A stretch of DNA of 64,000 nucleotides from Sulfitobacter albidus (GTDB lineage: Bacteria; Pseudomonadota; Alphaproteobacteria; Rhodobacterales; Rhodobacteraceae), in the NCBI RefSeq assembly GCF_018200035.1, contig NZ_CP073583.1:23587-87586 (forward strand), read 5' to 3'. Shown here one piece after another: positions 26,501 through 41,500 of the stretch. Every line of letters starts with the position of its first letter. Positions within the stretch are counted from its first letter, which is position 1. Under the pieces are notes generated by a model. It made no database searches. It was not told the DNA's origin and saw only the letters and a list, made by a program, of their open reading frames with translations. A program made the translations under genes and the position numbers.

Positions 26501-29500
26501 GGCCCAACCCGCGCAGGGCGCGCAGCAGACCGATACCGCCACGGCGAACTCAAATCTTGCCGCCGGAGCGGGGACCAAGATTGCGGCGATCACAAAATCC
26601 GCCGACCGCACAAGTTTTTCGACCGTGGGCGAGCAGGTGACATTCACCATGGCGGTTGAAAATACGGGCACGCAGACGCTGAGCAATCTGATGGTCACGG
26701 ATGTCCTGGACGCCGGGTTCAGCTGCACGATCCCGACCCTGGCGCCGGGCGTGATCGACCGGACCTGTTCGTTCCAGGTCACCGTTGACCAGGCGGATAT
26801 CGATCGCGGAACGATCGTGAATACCGCTACCGTCGATAGCCCCGAAATCTCCGCCGTCAGCGCCGGCGACAGTGTGACGGGCCCGACGCGCACGGCGTCG
26901 TTCGTGCTGGATAAATCCGCGCCCGCCGCCTTTACCGGGGCTGGGCAGACGGTGAATTTTGAATTCCTGGTGCGCAACACCGGCAACGTGACGCTGACCA
27001 ATGTCGTGGTGAGCGACGATTTCTTTGATCCCGCTTTCAGCTGCACGGTGCCCAGCCTTGCGCCCGGCGTCTCGGACCGCAGCTGTACCGCCAGCTACAT
27101 CACCGAACAGGGCGATGTGGATCGCGGGTCGATCACCAATACCGCGCGCGCGGATGCAACAGCGCCGGCCGGGGTCGCCGCCCCCGCAAGACAGACCGAT
27201 ACTGTTGTTGTGTCCGGCCCAGCGGCCCGGCCCGCCGTGACGATCACCAAGGCTGCCACGGACGGCGCCTTCACCTCTGCCACCGATAGCGAAGCCTACA
27301 CCTTTGTCGTGCGCAACACCGGTAATGTGACCCTGACCGGGTTGACGGTGGCCGATACCGATCTCGGCTTCAGCTGTGCACTCGCCGATCTGGCGCCGGG
27401 CGATACGGCGACGCGTTGCGCGGATGCCTCCCCGCTGGGCGCTGTCAAGAGCTTTGATCAGGCGGACGTCGATCTGGGCAGCTACACCAACGTGGCCACT
27501 GTCACGGGTCAATCCCTCGTCGGCGCCGCGCCGGTCAGTGACAGCGACAGTGTGACGGTCAACGGCCCCGCGCAGGTGCCCGCGCTTGAGATCGACAAGA
27601 ACACAAATTTTGTCGGGCAGATCTCGACGGTGGGGGAGACGCTTTCCTACACGTACCGGGTGACGAACCGGGGGAATGTGACCCTGACAAACCCGATTAC
27701 GGTGAGCGACGACCGTATCGCGACGGTGAATTGCCCCGCGCTTCCCGCATCGGGTCTGGCACCGGGTCTGTTCATCGACTGTAGTGCGCAGACCACCGTG
27801 ACGCTGCAAAACCTCGACGACGGGTTTGTCGAAAATACGGCAACGGCATCGGTCACGCAGACGGTGATCCCGCAGACACCCGGTGGCCCGACACAGGTCA
27901 CCGCGACGTCCGCCCCCGATACGGTTCGCATCGAGGCGGATCAGGCGCCCGCGCTGTCGATCCTCAAACGGGTGCAGGTCGGCTCGGCCGCAAGCTACGA
28001 CAGCGTCGGCGATACCGTGAGGTTTGAATACGTCGTCACGAACACCGGCAATGTGACGACAACGGCGCCGATCACGGTAAGTGATGACAAGATCCCCGGC
28101 ACGCTGACCTGCGGCACCGCCCCGATTGCGCCCGGCGCAAGCGTCACCTGTGCGCAGGATTACACGGCGGATCTGACCGCACTGAACGACGGGTCGGTGA
28201 CCAATATCGCCACTGCAAGCACGGTATTCGAAGGACAGCCCGTCGTATCGGGCCCCGACAGCGTGACGATCAACGCGGTGCAGCGCCCGGCGCTGTCTGT
28301 GGTCAAGACCTTCACCGGCACCGACCGGCCCGGCTTTTTTGATCTGGGCGATACGCTCAGCTATTCGATTGTCGTCACCAACACCGGTAATGTCAGCATC
28401 GACGGGCCGATCACACTGAACGACAGCCTGATCTCCTTTCCGGGGGGCTTTGCCTGTGACGCGTTGACCGGCAACGTGCTGGATCCGACGCAGACCTATA
28501 CCTGTACGGCCACCCACCGGGTCACGCAGAACGACCTTGATCTGGGGGCTGCGACCAACGTCGTGACCGCCACCGGCAGTTTTGACGGCACCCCGGTGCA
28601 GTCGCCGGCCGATGATGCGATCTATCCTGTTGACGCGCTTCCCGCGCTCTCGCTCGAAAAGGTGGCGCTGCCCGATCCTTCGATGCTGGGCATGGCCGGC
28701 GATATCGTCAACTACAGCTATACCGTGCGCAATACCGGCAACGTGGGTCTGGTGGGCGCGATCCTTATCGAGGATGACAGGATCGGCACGCGTGAGTGTA
28801 AACCGGCGGCCGGGGGCGCCACACCTGCGCTGACCACCTCACAGCCCGGAAATGTCATTACCTGTCAGTTCCCCTACACCCTGACACAGGCGGATGTGGA
28901 CAACGGATCCGTCACCAACAACGCCACCGCCCGCACCACCTATGCCGCCTCCGGCGCGAGCCCGACGCGGGTCGTCTCGCCCAATGCGGATGCGACCGTG
29001 ACGCTGGACGAAATGCCGGGGCTGACCGTCGTCAAGGAGATGATCACCGCCGTCGGTGCAGGTGCGCAGGCGGGTCAGGACCTGACCTACCGGATCACTG
29101 CGACGAACAGCGGCAACCAGACGCTGCGCGGTGTTGGCATCACCGATCCGCTGATTGCGGATCTAAGCTGTACCGTGACGCCCGGCGGCGCGGCGGCGCC
29201 CGCGAATGTGACCCTGCTGCCCGGCGCCGCGCTGGTGTGTACCGGCGAGTATACCGTGGGCCAGGACGATCTTGACCGTCAGACTCTGCTGAACACCGCA
29301 AACGCCAGTGCCACCGATCCGCAAGGCGCCACGGTGAGCGGCACCGACGGTGCAACGGTGCAGCTGGCCGCGCCCGTCGTCGACATGACCGTGACCAAGC
29401 GCACGCTGCGCGATACCGGGCCGGACAGCGATTTTGTCGTGGCGGGGCAGCAGATCACCTTTGCCGTCGCGGTCGAGAATACGGGCAATATCACGCTCTC

Positions 29501-32500
29501 CTCTGCGGTGGTGACGGACGCACGCAACGTGCTGCCCAGCAGCTGTACCGTGGGGCCGATCGCCCCCGGTGCGACGGATGACACCTGCCGGTTTACCTAT
29601 GTGGTGACGCAGGCGGATGTGGATGCGATCAATACGGCCGCGGGCGAAACCTTTGGCGGGTTCACGAATGTCGCCAGCGTGACGGCCACGCCAAATAATC
29701 CCGACCTTGTTCCGATCACCGAGACCGGGGAAGTCTTTGTGCGTGGACCGCTGCGCGAGACGGATTTCCTGCTGTCCAAGAGCGCCGACGCGCCCCAGAT
29801 CAATGTGCAGGGCCAGATCGTCACCTACACCTACCGCGTGGTGAACGCGGGCAATGTGACGCTGACCGAAGTGCCGCAGATCACCGATGACAAGATCGGT
29901 ACCTTTGCCTGCGGTCCGCTGCCCGCAGGGGGCCTTCCGCCCGAGCAGACGTTGAGCTGTCGGGCCACATATGAGGTGACGCAGCCGGATCTGGATGCGG
30001 GTGGCGTGACCAATATCGCAACGGTGACCAGCTCCGAAGTGGCGCCGAAGCCCGCGCATACCGCCAGCCTGACCATCAACGCCGGCGGCGACCCGGCGCT
30101 GAGCCTCGTGAAGACTCCATCGGCCACGTCCGGGCTGCGCGCGGGCGAGGATGTGACCTATACCTACACCGTCACGAACATCGGGAATTTCACCCTGTCG
30201 GATGTGACGATCGTTGACCGGCACCAGTCGGCGTCGGGCATTGCCTCGCTTACGTTCGACAGTGAAACGCTGACGCGCGACGTCAATACCGTGGGCACCT
30301 CGACAGACACGGCGGGCCCCGGTGTGTGGAGCACGCTTGCGCCGGGTGACGAGATCACCTTTACCGCACGCTACCGCGTGACGGTCGCGGATATTGATCA
30401 GCAGGTGACGCTGGCAAACCTAGCCACGGTAACGGCAACCCCGCCCGCCGGGCAGACCGCACCACGCGCACAGGACAACTCTGCCGTGACCGTCGCTCCA
30501 AAGGCGCCGGGACTGAGCGTGGTCAAGACGGCGGATACCAGCAATCTGATCGCCCCCGAGGCGGTTGGCCAGCAGGTGCCCTTTACCATCGTGGTAACGA
30601 ATACCGGCAATCAGACGCTGAGCGCGCCAAGCCTGACGGACACGCTGACCGATGCCGCCAACGGGGCGCTGACGCTGAACGCGGGGCCGACATTCGACAG
30701 CGGGGATGACAACGGCAATGGTGTTCTCGATACCGGTGAAAGCTGGACCTATCTGGCGCGCTATGACCTTACCCAGCAGGCGATTGACGCGGGCGGATTC
30801 ACCAACGCCGTTGACGTGCGTGCGACCGATCCGCAAGGCCAGCCCGTCAGTGGCAGCGATACCATCGTGCCTGTCGTGATCGACAATGCGCCGACGATCG
30901 GCGTTGTGAAAACCGCCGTGGTGGATGACGGCGGGGATGGCACGGCTGTCGAAAATGATACGGTGACCTATACCTACACGGTCTCTAACACGGGCAATGT
31001 GACAGTTCTGGACGTGCAGCTGGCCGAGACGGGATTTGGCGGCACCGGCACGGCGCCCACACCGGTACGTGCGGCGGGCGGGGTCGAGATTGGCGGAAGC
31101 GCAAGCCTGCCTGATCTGCCCGTGGGCAGCGGGCCCCTCACCTATACAGCCACCTACGCACTGACGCAGGCGGATATCGACGCGGGCAACCTCAGCAATC
31201 AGGCGACCGCGACCGGCGTCAGCCCGGCGGGTGTGGCGGCGCGGGATCTGTCGGACGACAACAGCCCGGCAACCGGTGCCGATGACGCGACGGTGACACC
31301 GCTTGGCGCCGTGCCGTCGATGCGCGTCGAAAAACGCGCCGATACCAGCGCGCTTTCCGCGATCCCGCAGGTTGGCGAGAGCATCACCTTTACCATCACC
31401 GTCGCCAACACGGGCAATGTGACGCTGACACAACCCACGCTTGCCGATCAGTTGACCACGGCGGATGGGGGCGCGCTGGCGCTGAACGACGGTCCGCGCC
31501 AGATTGCGGGGGACGCCAACGCCAACGGGCGCCTCGATGTCGGTGAAACGTTTGTCTACACCGCGCGCTACGACCTGCAACAGGCCGCCCTCGACAGCGA
31601 GGGCATTGCGAACACCGTGCGCGCCACGAGTGCTGCGCCGAACGGCGATCCCGTCAGTGACATCTCGGACGATGATGCGGGGGCGACGGATAGCAGCGGC
31701 GACGGCAATCCGGCGAACGATCCGACGCTTGTACCGCTGGCGGTCAATCCCGGCGTGGCGCTCGTGAAAACCGCGACGCTCGACGATGGTGGCGACGGGC
31801 GGGCAGATGCAGGGGACGAGATCACTTATGTCTTTACCGTCTCTAACACGGGCTCCCAGACCCTGTTTGATGTGACCTTGCAAGAGACCGCCTTTTCCGG
31901 GACCGGTGCGCCGGTGGTGCCCGTCTATCAGAACGGCGGCAGTTTTGTCGGCAACGAGGCTGCGGTGGATCTTCCGGCCGGTGGCGCGCCGGCGGTCTTT
32001 ACCGCCGTATACGCGCTGACGCAGGCGGATATCGACGCGGGCGGCGTGATCAATCAGGCAAGCGCAACCGTGACCGACCCCGATGGCGTGACGTTGAGCG
32101 ATCTGTCGGATCCGGCAAACCCGGCGAGTGACGGCCCGACGGCCCTGCCGACCCCCCGCGCGCCGGCGCTGCAAACGGTGAAACGCGCGGCGCCCGCATT
32201 GTCGTCACCGGTGCAAGTCGGTGACCGGATCGCCTACACCATCGACGTGCGCAATATCGGCAACGTCACCCTTGGCACGCCAACGCTTGTCGACACGCTC
32301 ACGGATGCGGCAGGCCAGCCGCTTACGCTGACCGAGGCGCCAATCTTTCAATCGGGGGACACCAATACAAACGACCGCCTCGATGTAGGCGAGACCTGGA
32401 CCTACACGGCCGCGTTCACGCTCACCCAGCCCGCGATCGATGCGGGTGGTGTGTCCAACACGGTAACAGCGCAGGCCGTAGATCCATCCGGCGCAAGTGT

Positions 32501-35500
32501 CAGTGATGTCTCGGACGACAGTGCGGATGCGCCGGCCGATCGCGATCCGACGACCACGGCCCTGCCGCGCACGCCGGCCATCGGTCTGGTCAAGGCGGCA
32601 AGCCTTGACACCGGGGCGGACGGTGTTGCGGGTCTGGGCGATACGGTGACCTATACCTACACCGTGACCAATCTGGGCAACGTCACCCTGCGCGACATCA
32701 CCGTGGATGAGACGACATTCAGCGGGACAGGGACGGCACCGGTGCCGTCCCTGCAAAGCGGGGGCGCGGATCTGGGCGGCGGCGCTGCGCTGGATTTGCC
32801 AGTGGGCACCACGCCGATGGTGTTCACGGCGACCTATACCCTCACGCAGGAAGATGTGGACGCGGGCGGGCTGAGCAACAGCGCGCTGGCCACCGGCACC
32901 GACCCGACCGGCACGCCCGTCACGGATGCCTCGGATGATGAGACAGCCGGGGCAGGGGCGGCCGACCCGACCGTTCTGGATCTGCCCGAAGCACCCTTGC
33001 TCGACGTGACCAAGACCGCCGACACCAGCGGCCTGCGCGATCCCGCGCAGGCGGGGGACGCGATTGCCTTCACCATCACGGTGGCGAACTCGGGCAATGT
33101 CACGCTTGATACCGTTGCGCTGGCGGATACGTTTACGCGCCGCGACGGCACGCCGCTGAGCCTCACACCGGTGCTGACGGGTGGCGACAATGGCGTCGCG
33201 GGTGATCTGGAGGTGGGCGAGACATGGACCTACCGCGCAAGCCACACGCTGACCCAGGCGGATATCGACGCGGGCGGCGTGCGCAATCAGGCGGTCGCGA
33301 CGGCGAACACACCCGGCGGGACCGCGGTCAGCGATACCTCCAACAATGGCGACGACACCGATGGCAATGACAGCGATGATCCGACAGTCATCAATATCGG
33401 TGGCGCGCCGGTCTTTACGATGAACAAGCGGATCGCGGCGGATGCGCCTGCGGTTATCGACACGCGCGGCCAATCGGTGCCGTTCGAGTTTGTGATCACC
33501 AATACCGGCACGGTGACCCTGACCGCGCCCATCACCGTCAGCGACGCATTGATCGATGCGCAGGGGCTGGGCGGCGTCAGCTGCCCCGCGCCACCGATTG
33601 CACCGGGCGCGCAGATCATCTGTACCGGCAGCTATGCGGTGCAGCAGGCTGATCTGGATCGCGGCTCGTTTGTGAATACTGCCACGGCGACCAGCACCCA
33701 GCCTGTCGTGCCGGAGAACCCCGGTGATCCCGATACGGTAACGATTGTCACCGATCCCAGCGCCGTGACCACGCCGCTGACGCAAAACCCTGCGAGCCAG
33801 TTGGCCAAGGGGCTCGCGCCCGGCTCTGCCGCGACATTCGCCGCCGTGGGGGACCAGATCACCTACCGCTTTACCGTGACGAACGTCGGCAACGTGACGC
33901 TGCCGGGTCCGATCACCGTGGATGATGACCGTATCGGCACGGGGCTTTCCTGTGTGGCCGGTCCGCTTGCCGTCGGGGAAGAGGCGTTTTGCGATCATGT
34001 CTGGACGGCGGCGCAGCCCGATCTGGACGCGGGCGAGGTGACCAACACCGCCACCGCCGAGACGTCGTTCGGGCAGGTCGCGGTATCCTCGCCGCCGGTC
34101 AGCTATACCGCGCCTGCGGTGCAGACCAAATCACTGGGCTTTGCCAAGGCGCTCGTCAGTGCGACGCCGGATCTGTTCGATGTCGGCACGCGGCTGGACT
34201 ATCGGTTTACCGTCACGAACACGGGCAATGTCACCGTCGACGGCCCGATTACCATCAGCGATACGCTGGCCGCCGACGCCAGCTGTCCGGCGCTGCCGGG
34301 CGGGACCCTTGCACCGGGGGCCGAGCTGATCTGTAGCGGCAGCTATGTTCTGCGTTCAGGGGATATCGCGCTGGGGGCCACGACCAATGTGGCGAGCGCC
34401 AGCGGCACGATTGATGGCGCGCCGATCCCCTCGAACAGTGATGATGCGATCTACCCGGTTGGCGCGACGCCCGCGCTGACGCTGAGCAAGGCGGCGGTGC
34501 CGGTGGATGTCACCTTTACCACTTTGGGCGAGATAATCACCTACAGCTACACGGTCACCAATTCCTCCAACGCGGGGCTGAGCGAGGATATCATCCTCAC
34601 CGACAACCGTCTCGATGCGCCGTTTGTCTGCTATGACGCGGCGGCGAACGGGGTGTTCAACGTAGGCCAGACGGTGACCTGTAGCGCGCAATACGCCGTG
34701 ACGCAGGCGGATCTGGACGCGGGCTTTGTCACGAACGAGGCGCTTGCAGGCACGACCTTTGCCCCCGGAACCCCCGACGAGATTGCCGTGCTGTCGCCCC
34801 CGGCGCGCGTGACCGTCGATGCGGTACCGGCCCCGGCGCTGACGGTGGCCAAGCAGATCGTGGATCCGCCCGCCGCCGCCTCTGCTGGAGACACGCTGAG
34901 CTATCGTCTGACGGCGACCAACACCGGCAACCAGACGCTGTCGGCGGTGTCGCTGGTCGATCCGCTGATCCCGGCGCTGGCCTGTACGGTCGATGCACAG
35001 CCCGCGCCCGCGAATACGGTTTTGGCGCCGGGGCAGGCGCTGGTATGCACCGGCACTTACACGGTCATGCTTGCCGACGTGAACGCGCAAGAGCTGTTCA
35101 ATACTGCTACCGCCACGGGCCAGTCCCCGCAGGGCGTCGAAGCCAGCGGCAGCGACAGCGTGCCTGCACCGATCGCGCCCGCCGACCCCGCGCTGAGTAT
35201 CGTGAAAACGCTGGAGCCCGTGCGCCCGGCGGGTGTTGCCGCCTACACGCAGGCGGGAGAGGTTCTGCAATTCCGCCTGACCGCGCGCAACGCGGGCAAT
35301 GTCACGCTCAACGGGATCATGCTGAGCGATGCGCGGGCCACGGTGCCGGCGAATTGCGACATCGGCACCCTCGATCCGGGGCAGGAGAATGGCAGCTGTC
35401 TGGTTTCCTACACGGTGACGCAGGCCGATGTGGACGCGGTTGGCGCGCGGGCCGGCGATAGCTTTGCCGGGTTCGTCAATGTGGCAACCGGGACGGCGAC

Positions 35501-38500
35501 CGCCGCCACGCCCGACGCGCCTCAGGTGCCGGGCCGGGCAGAGCTTTTCGTGCGCGGGCCAGAGCCTGCGCCCGCCTTTACCCTCGACAAGACCGCCGAT
35601 GTGGCGGAGATTTCGCGGGCGGGGGATGCCGTTGCCTATACCTATCTGGTGACCAACAGCGGCAACATCACCCTGCGTGCGCAGCCGGTTGTTACCGATG
35701 ACCGCATCGCCAATGTGACCTGCGCACCGATCCCGCAGGCGGGCCTGCTGCCGGGGCAAAGCCTGACCTGCACGGCGCCCTACACGGTGACGCAAGCCGA
35801 CATCGATGCAGGCGGCGTGACGAACATCGCCTCCGTCAGCTCGCCCGAGGTGCCCCTGCCTGCCACACCGGGGGCGGAGACCGACAGCGTGACGCTGCCG
35901 GCCACTGCCGCGCCCGCCTTGCTGATTGCCAAGACGGCAGATGCGACCGACGCGCTGGTTGCGGGGCAAACGATCACCTACACCTACCGCGTCACCAACG
36001 CAGGCAACGTGACGCTGAGCGAGGTTGCGGTGACGGATCAGCACACCTCGGCCAGCGGTACGGTTGCACTGACGCTTTCGGGCGACGCCCTCGACACCGA
36101 TGCGGCGCCTGCGGGCGACAGTAGCGATGCGACCGAGGACAACGCCGTCTGGAGCAGTCTTGCTCCCGGCGATACCGCGCGGTTTACCGCCACTTATCTG
36201 GTGACGCAGGGCGATGTGGATGCGCAGGACGCCATCGCAAACACCGCCAGCGTGACCGCCGACCTGCCCGACGGGCAGGGGGGCGTGACCGCCACCACCA
36301 CGGTTGAGGTGACACCCGCCGCGCCAACGCCCGCGTTGACCGTGCTCAAGACCGTGGATCTGGCCAATGTCTCTACCCCGCCGCAGGTGGGTGAGACGCT
36401 GCCCTACACCATCACGGTAGCAAACACCGGCAACCAGAGCCTGCGCAACGTGACACTTGCCGATACGCTGCGCCGTCTGGACAACACCGAAGTGCCGCTT
36501 GCCCAGGCGCCGGTGCGTGTTGCCGGAGATGGCGGCGTGGCCGATGTGCTCGACGTTGGGGAGACCTGGACCTACACCGCGCAACACGTGCTGACGCAGG
36601 ACGATGTGGATGCCGGCGGTGTCGCCAACAGCGCAATCGCACGCGGCCTGTCGCCGCAGAATATACCTGTCAGCGATCAATCCGACGACGGTGTGCCCGA
36701 TAATGGCGCAGACAATCCCACGATCACTGCCGTGCCTGCGGCGCCGCTGCTGGACGTGGTCAAGACCGTCAGCACCCCCGCCACTGCGGTAGGCGAAACG
36801 GTCGTCTTTGACATCGCGCTGCGCAATGCGGGCAACGTGACGCTGCGGGACGTGGGCATCCTGTCGGAAACGCTGGTGCGGGCCGACGGCACGCCGCTGG
36901 CGCTCAACGGGGCGCCGATCTTTGTCGGTGCGTCCGGGGGGTCTTCGGTCGGGGATCTGGAGCCGGGTGAGACGGCAACCTACCGCGCGTTCTATACGCT
37001 TGTGCAGGGCGATCTGGACGCCGGGGGCATCCGCAATTCCGCGCGCGCCATCGGTACACCTCCCATCGGCTCCCCGGTGACGGACGTGAGCGACAATGGC
37101 GACGACACGGATGGGAACGCCACCGATGATCCCACCGTCCAGAGCATTCCCGCCGCGCCCGCGCTGAGCCTGCTGAAAGCGGTATCGGACGAGACGCCCG
37201 CAACATTTGACGGCGTGGATCAGCGGATCGACTACGTGTTTACCGTCACGAACACGGGCAATGTCACCATTGCCGGGCCGATCAGCGTCACCGACGCGCT
37301 GTTGAGCGACGGGGTAAGCTGCCCCGCGCTGCCGGCAAACGGTTTGGCGCCGGAAGAAGCGCTCACCTGTACCGGGAGCTATCTGACGACGCAGGCGGAC
37401 GTTGATGCGGGCCGGATCGACAACACGGCGACCGCCAGCGCGAACGGCACGACCTCGCCGCCCGCGACGGCGACGATCCTTGCCCAGCAGACCCCGTCAC
37501 TGAGCCTGAGCAAAACGGCCGAGCCCGTCCCGGCTGCGGAATTCTTTACCGGGAAGGTCGTGCGCTACACCTACGTGACGACGAATACCGGCAACACCAC
37601 GATCACGGCACCGGTCACCGTGACCGACAACCTGATCCCGGCGGCGGGCATCACCTGCGATGCCTTCCCGGCAGCAGGGCTCGCCCCCGGTGAAACGACG
37701 ACCTGCCGGGCGGATTACACCGTAACGGCAACGGATGTGGATCTGGGCAGCGTCATCAACATCGCGACGGCGACCGATGGCACGACCATTTCGCCGCTGG
37801 CCTCGGCGTTGATTCCCGATGCGGGCGTTCCGGCCCTGTCGATCGTGAAATCCGTGGCCGCAGGCGCAAGCTTTGATGCGGCGGGCGACACGGTGCCGTT
37901 CAGCTTTGACGTTACCAACAGTGGCACACGGGCCTTTGCGGCGCCTGTCACCGTGACCGACACGCTCTTTGGCGCGGTTGCCTGTTTCACGCCCAGTGCC
38001 GCCGACCCGGATCTGCGGGCGGGCGAGACTGTTACCTGCGGGGGCACCTATACCGTGACCCAGGCCGATCTGGACCGTGGGTCGATTTTCAACGAGGCCT
38101 TTGCCCAGACGACATTCGGACCTGAGGCGGCGCCGGTGACCTCGCAGCCAAGCTCGGTCGAGGTGCGTGCATTGATCGCGCCAGCCCTGACGCTGGCCAA
38201 ACGCGCGGCGCCGCTCCCCGTCACGGGCGTGGGTCAGGCGCTGACCTATACGCTCACGGCAACCAACGCGGGCAACCAGACGCTGCGCAATGTGGTGATC
38301 CGCGATCCGATGCTGCGCGGATTCAGCTGCCAGCGCGACACGCTGGCGATTGCGCAGACGCTGGAATGCAGCGGCACCTACGCCGTGACCCAGGCCGACA
38401 TCGATGCTGGCAGTCTGACAAACAACGCCACCGTGGGTGCGATCACGCCACAGGGCGGGGCCATCGGCGATGCGGCCAGCCTCACCGTGGCGATGCCGGC

Positions 38501-41500
38501 GGCTGCCGCATCGCTTGAGTTGATCAAGACGGCGACCCCGACACCGTTTGGCGCGGCGGGCAGCACGCTTGGCTATCTGTTCGAGGTCCGCAACACCGGC
38601 AATGTAACGCTGCGCGATGTGGTGGTGACCGATGCGATGATCCCGGACTACAGCTGCACCATCGCGGCCCTTGCGCCCGGCGCCAGCGATCAAAGCTGTG
38701 CCGCCTCGATTGAGGTGACGCAGGCGTTGCTGGACGCGGGAGAGATCGTGAACACGGCACAGGTGCGCGGCAGCGGTCCGGGCAACGTGACCGCCACGGC
38801 GCGCGATACGCTGCGCACCCCCGGTCCGACCCGGCGCGGCGCGTTGGAGGCGACAAAGGTCGTGGGCGCCGCCGCCTCTGTGCCCGGCGCGCAGGTGCCA
38901 TTCACCTTGCGACTGGTCAATACCGGTAATGTCACGCTGCGCGACGTCACGGTGGTAGACGTGATGACAGACGCCACTGGCACGCCAATCACGCTTGACG
39001 CGCCTTTCGCGCTGCAGCCGGGTAGCGATGCGAATGGCAACGCGGCATTGGATGTGGACGAAATCTGGATCTACCGCGCGGTGCGGACGCTGACGCAATC
39101 GGACCTCAACGCAGGCGGTCTGCGCAATCAGGTCAGCGTGCGCGCGATTGATCCGACGGGTGCGCCGGTGACGGATCTGTCCGACAATGGCATCGACAGT
39201 GACGGCGATACCACTGGCGATGTGAGTGTCTTTAACGTGGCGACCGAGCCGGCGCTGGACGTGACCAAGACGGTTGTTTCTACCGCCACAAGCGTCGGGG
39301 AAAGCGTGACATTCGAAATCCGCGCGCTGAACATCGGCAATCAGGACGTGCGTGGGCTGAGCGTCGAGGACCGTATGACGCGGCTTGATGGCTCTTTGGT
39401 GCCTGTCACGGTCGACGCGCTGGCGGTCCCGGCCAGCCTTGCCCCCGGCGAGACGGCAATCTGGCGCATCGTGCACGTGTTGACGCAGGACGACGTCAAC
39501 GCGGGCGGCTTGCGCAATACTGCCCTTGTCAGCGGTACCTCTGCCGGCGGCGACACCGTGCGGGAGGTGTCGGATGATGGCATCGACGAGGATGGCAACC
39601 TGACCGATGATCCGACCGAAGTGACGATCCCCGTCACGCCGGCGCTAGAGGTCATCAAGGTGACGGATGAAATCGGGACCCTGCCCGGCGATCTGGCCAG
39701 CTTTACGATCACGGTGCGCAACGCGGGCAACATCTCGCTTCGCGACATCACGCTTGACGACACGATGACCAACCTTGCCGGAGAGGACAGCCGCAGCCTG
39801 CCCGTGACCTTCACGGGCAGCGATGGCACGCCGCCTTCGCCGCAGGGCATTTTGCAGCCCGGCGAGACCGCGACCTATACTGTCACGGCCGCCCTGACCC
39901 AGGCGGATATCGACAGTGGTGGTGTGCGCAACGTGGCGGTGGCGAACGGGGTTTCGCCACAGGGCGCGCTGATTGCCGATATCTCCGACGACGACGGTGG
40001 TGGCTTTGACGACCCGACCGTGGCGGCGATCACGGCGCTGCCGAGTTTCGAGATCACCAAGGTCAGTGGCGCGGCGGAGTTTGTCTTTCCCACGGTTGAG
40101 CGGCGCACGTTCACGATCACCGTGACCAATACGGGCAACATTACCCAGTCAGGTATTCAGGTGCGCGATGATCTGGTCGCGTTCCTGGCACCGGCCACAT
40201 TGCTCAGCGATGCTTTCCCGGTCACCACGACCGCGAGCGGTTTTGCCGACGGGGGCGCGAATGTCGCCTACGACGGTGTGACCGACACGGATCTGTTGAG
40301 CGGGGACGCCACGCTCGCCCCCGGCGCGGTCGGTACGGTGGAGATTACGGCCACCTACGCGGGCCAGCCCGGTGCGCCCAATACGGCGACGGTGACCTCG
40401 GCGCAGCTGAGCACCCCGACCGAAGGATTTGTCCCTGTCGTGACCCTTGATACCGACGGCGACGGCATCCCCGACAGGCTGGAATCGCCGACCGGCGACC
40501 GCGATGGCGACGGTGTGCCCGACCGCGTGGATTACGACCCAACGGGCGTGTTCTATTGCGAGGACGACGGCCGCGTTCTGACCGGCGGCACGATCAGCGT
40601 CTCGGGCAACGGCGCGACGCAAACGGGCGTGGGCACCAGCGGCCCGATCACCGTGGTGCGTGACGGGCGGCTTGGCCCTTATCAGTTCTTTGTCACACAG
40701 GCGGGCAGCTATACGCTGACGCTGACCTATCCCGACGGCACGGTGGCGTCGAGCACGCGGCTCACGCGCGGGACGCTGGATGCGACGGGCTTCCTGCCCT
40801 CCAATCCCGGCGTCATCGGCGCGGGACCGGTGGGCGAGACTGGTTTGCTGGGTGATTTCACGGCACAGGCCAATCCGTTCTACACCGCCTTTGCCTTTGC
40901 CCCCGGTGATCCGGTGCTGATCAACAACAATATCCCCGTGACGCAATGCGCGGGCCTGACCGAGGTTGTCGCGACCAAGACCGCGGATCGCAAAACGGCC
41001 GTGTTTGGCGAGACGGTGAATTTCACCCTGACCTTTGCCAATCAGACCGAGCTTTCCTACCCCGGCGCGCGCTTTGTCGATCTGCTGCCTGCGGGCATGG
41101 TCTATACCCCCGGCTCCGCCCGTCTGGACGGTGTCGCGGTCGAGCCTGAGGTGCAGGGGCGGCGTCTGGAATGGCGTGGCGATCTTGGGGCGAACCAGAC
41201 CCGCGTGCTGCGCCTTGCGGTGCGGATCACGCGCACGGGCGAGTTTGGTGAGCGCACCAACCGCGCGCAGGTCGAGGACCGGTTTGGCCGCCGTCTGTCG
41301 AACGTGGCCGAAGCGTCGGTGCGGGTGGACCCGGAACACGTGTTCGACTGCTCTGACGTGATCGGAAGGGTGTTCGATGACCGCAACGGCAACGGCTATC
41401 AGGATGGGCCGGGTACGCTGCCTGCGCCGATCATCGAGGACAGCTATATCGGGAACGGTAAATTCGGCAAACTCGACCGTGCGCCCAAGCGTGAGGACCA

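Noticed and set aside
26550..39476. Several 580-770-codon open frames antisense to the giant gene
   Set aside because: They mirror the repeated coding pattern; their residues (Arg/His/Gly-rich, no hydrophobic core) look non-coding and no start signals are seen.
24220..40160. Long periodic repeats as a possible CRISPR or satellite array
   Set aside because: The periodicity is at protein level, in one frame, with diverged DNA copies and no short identical direct repeats.
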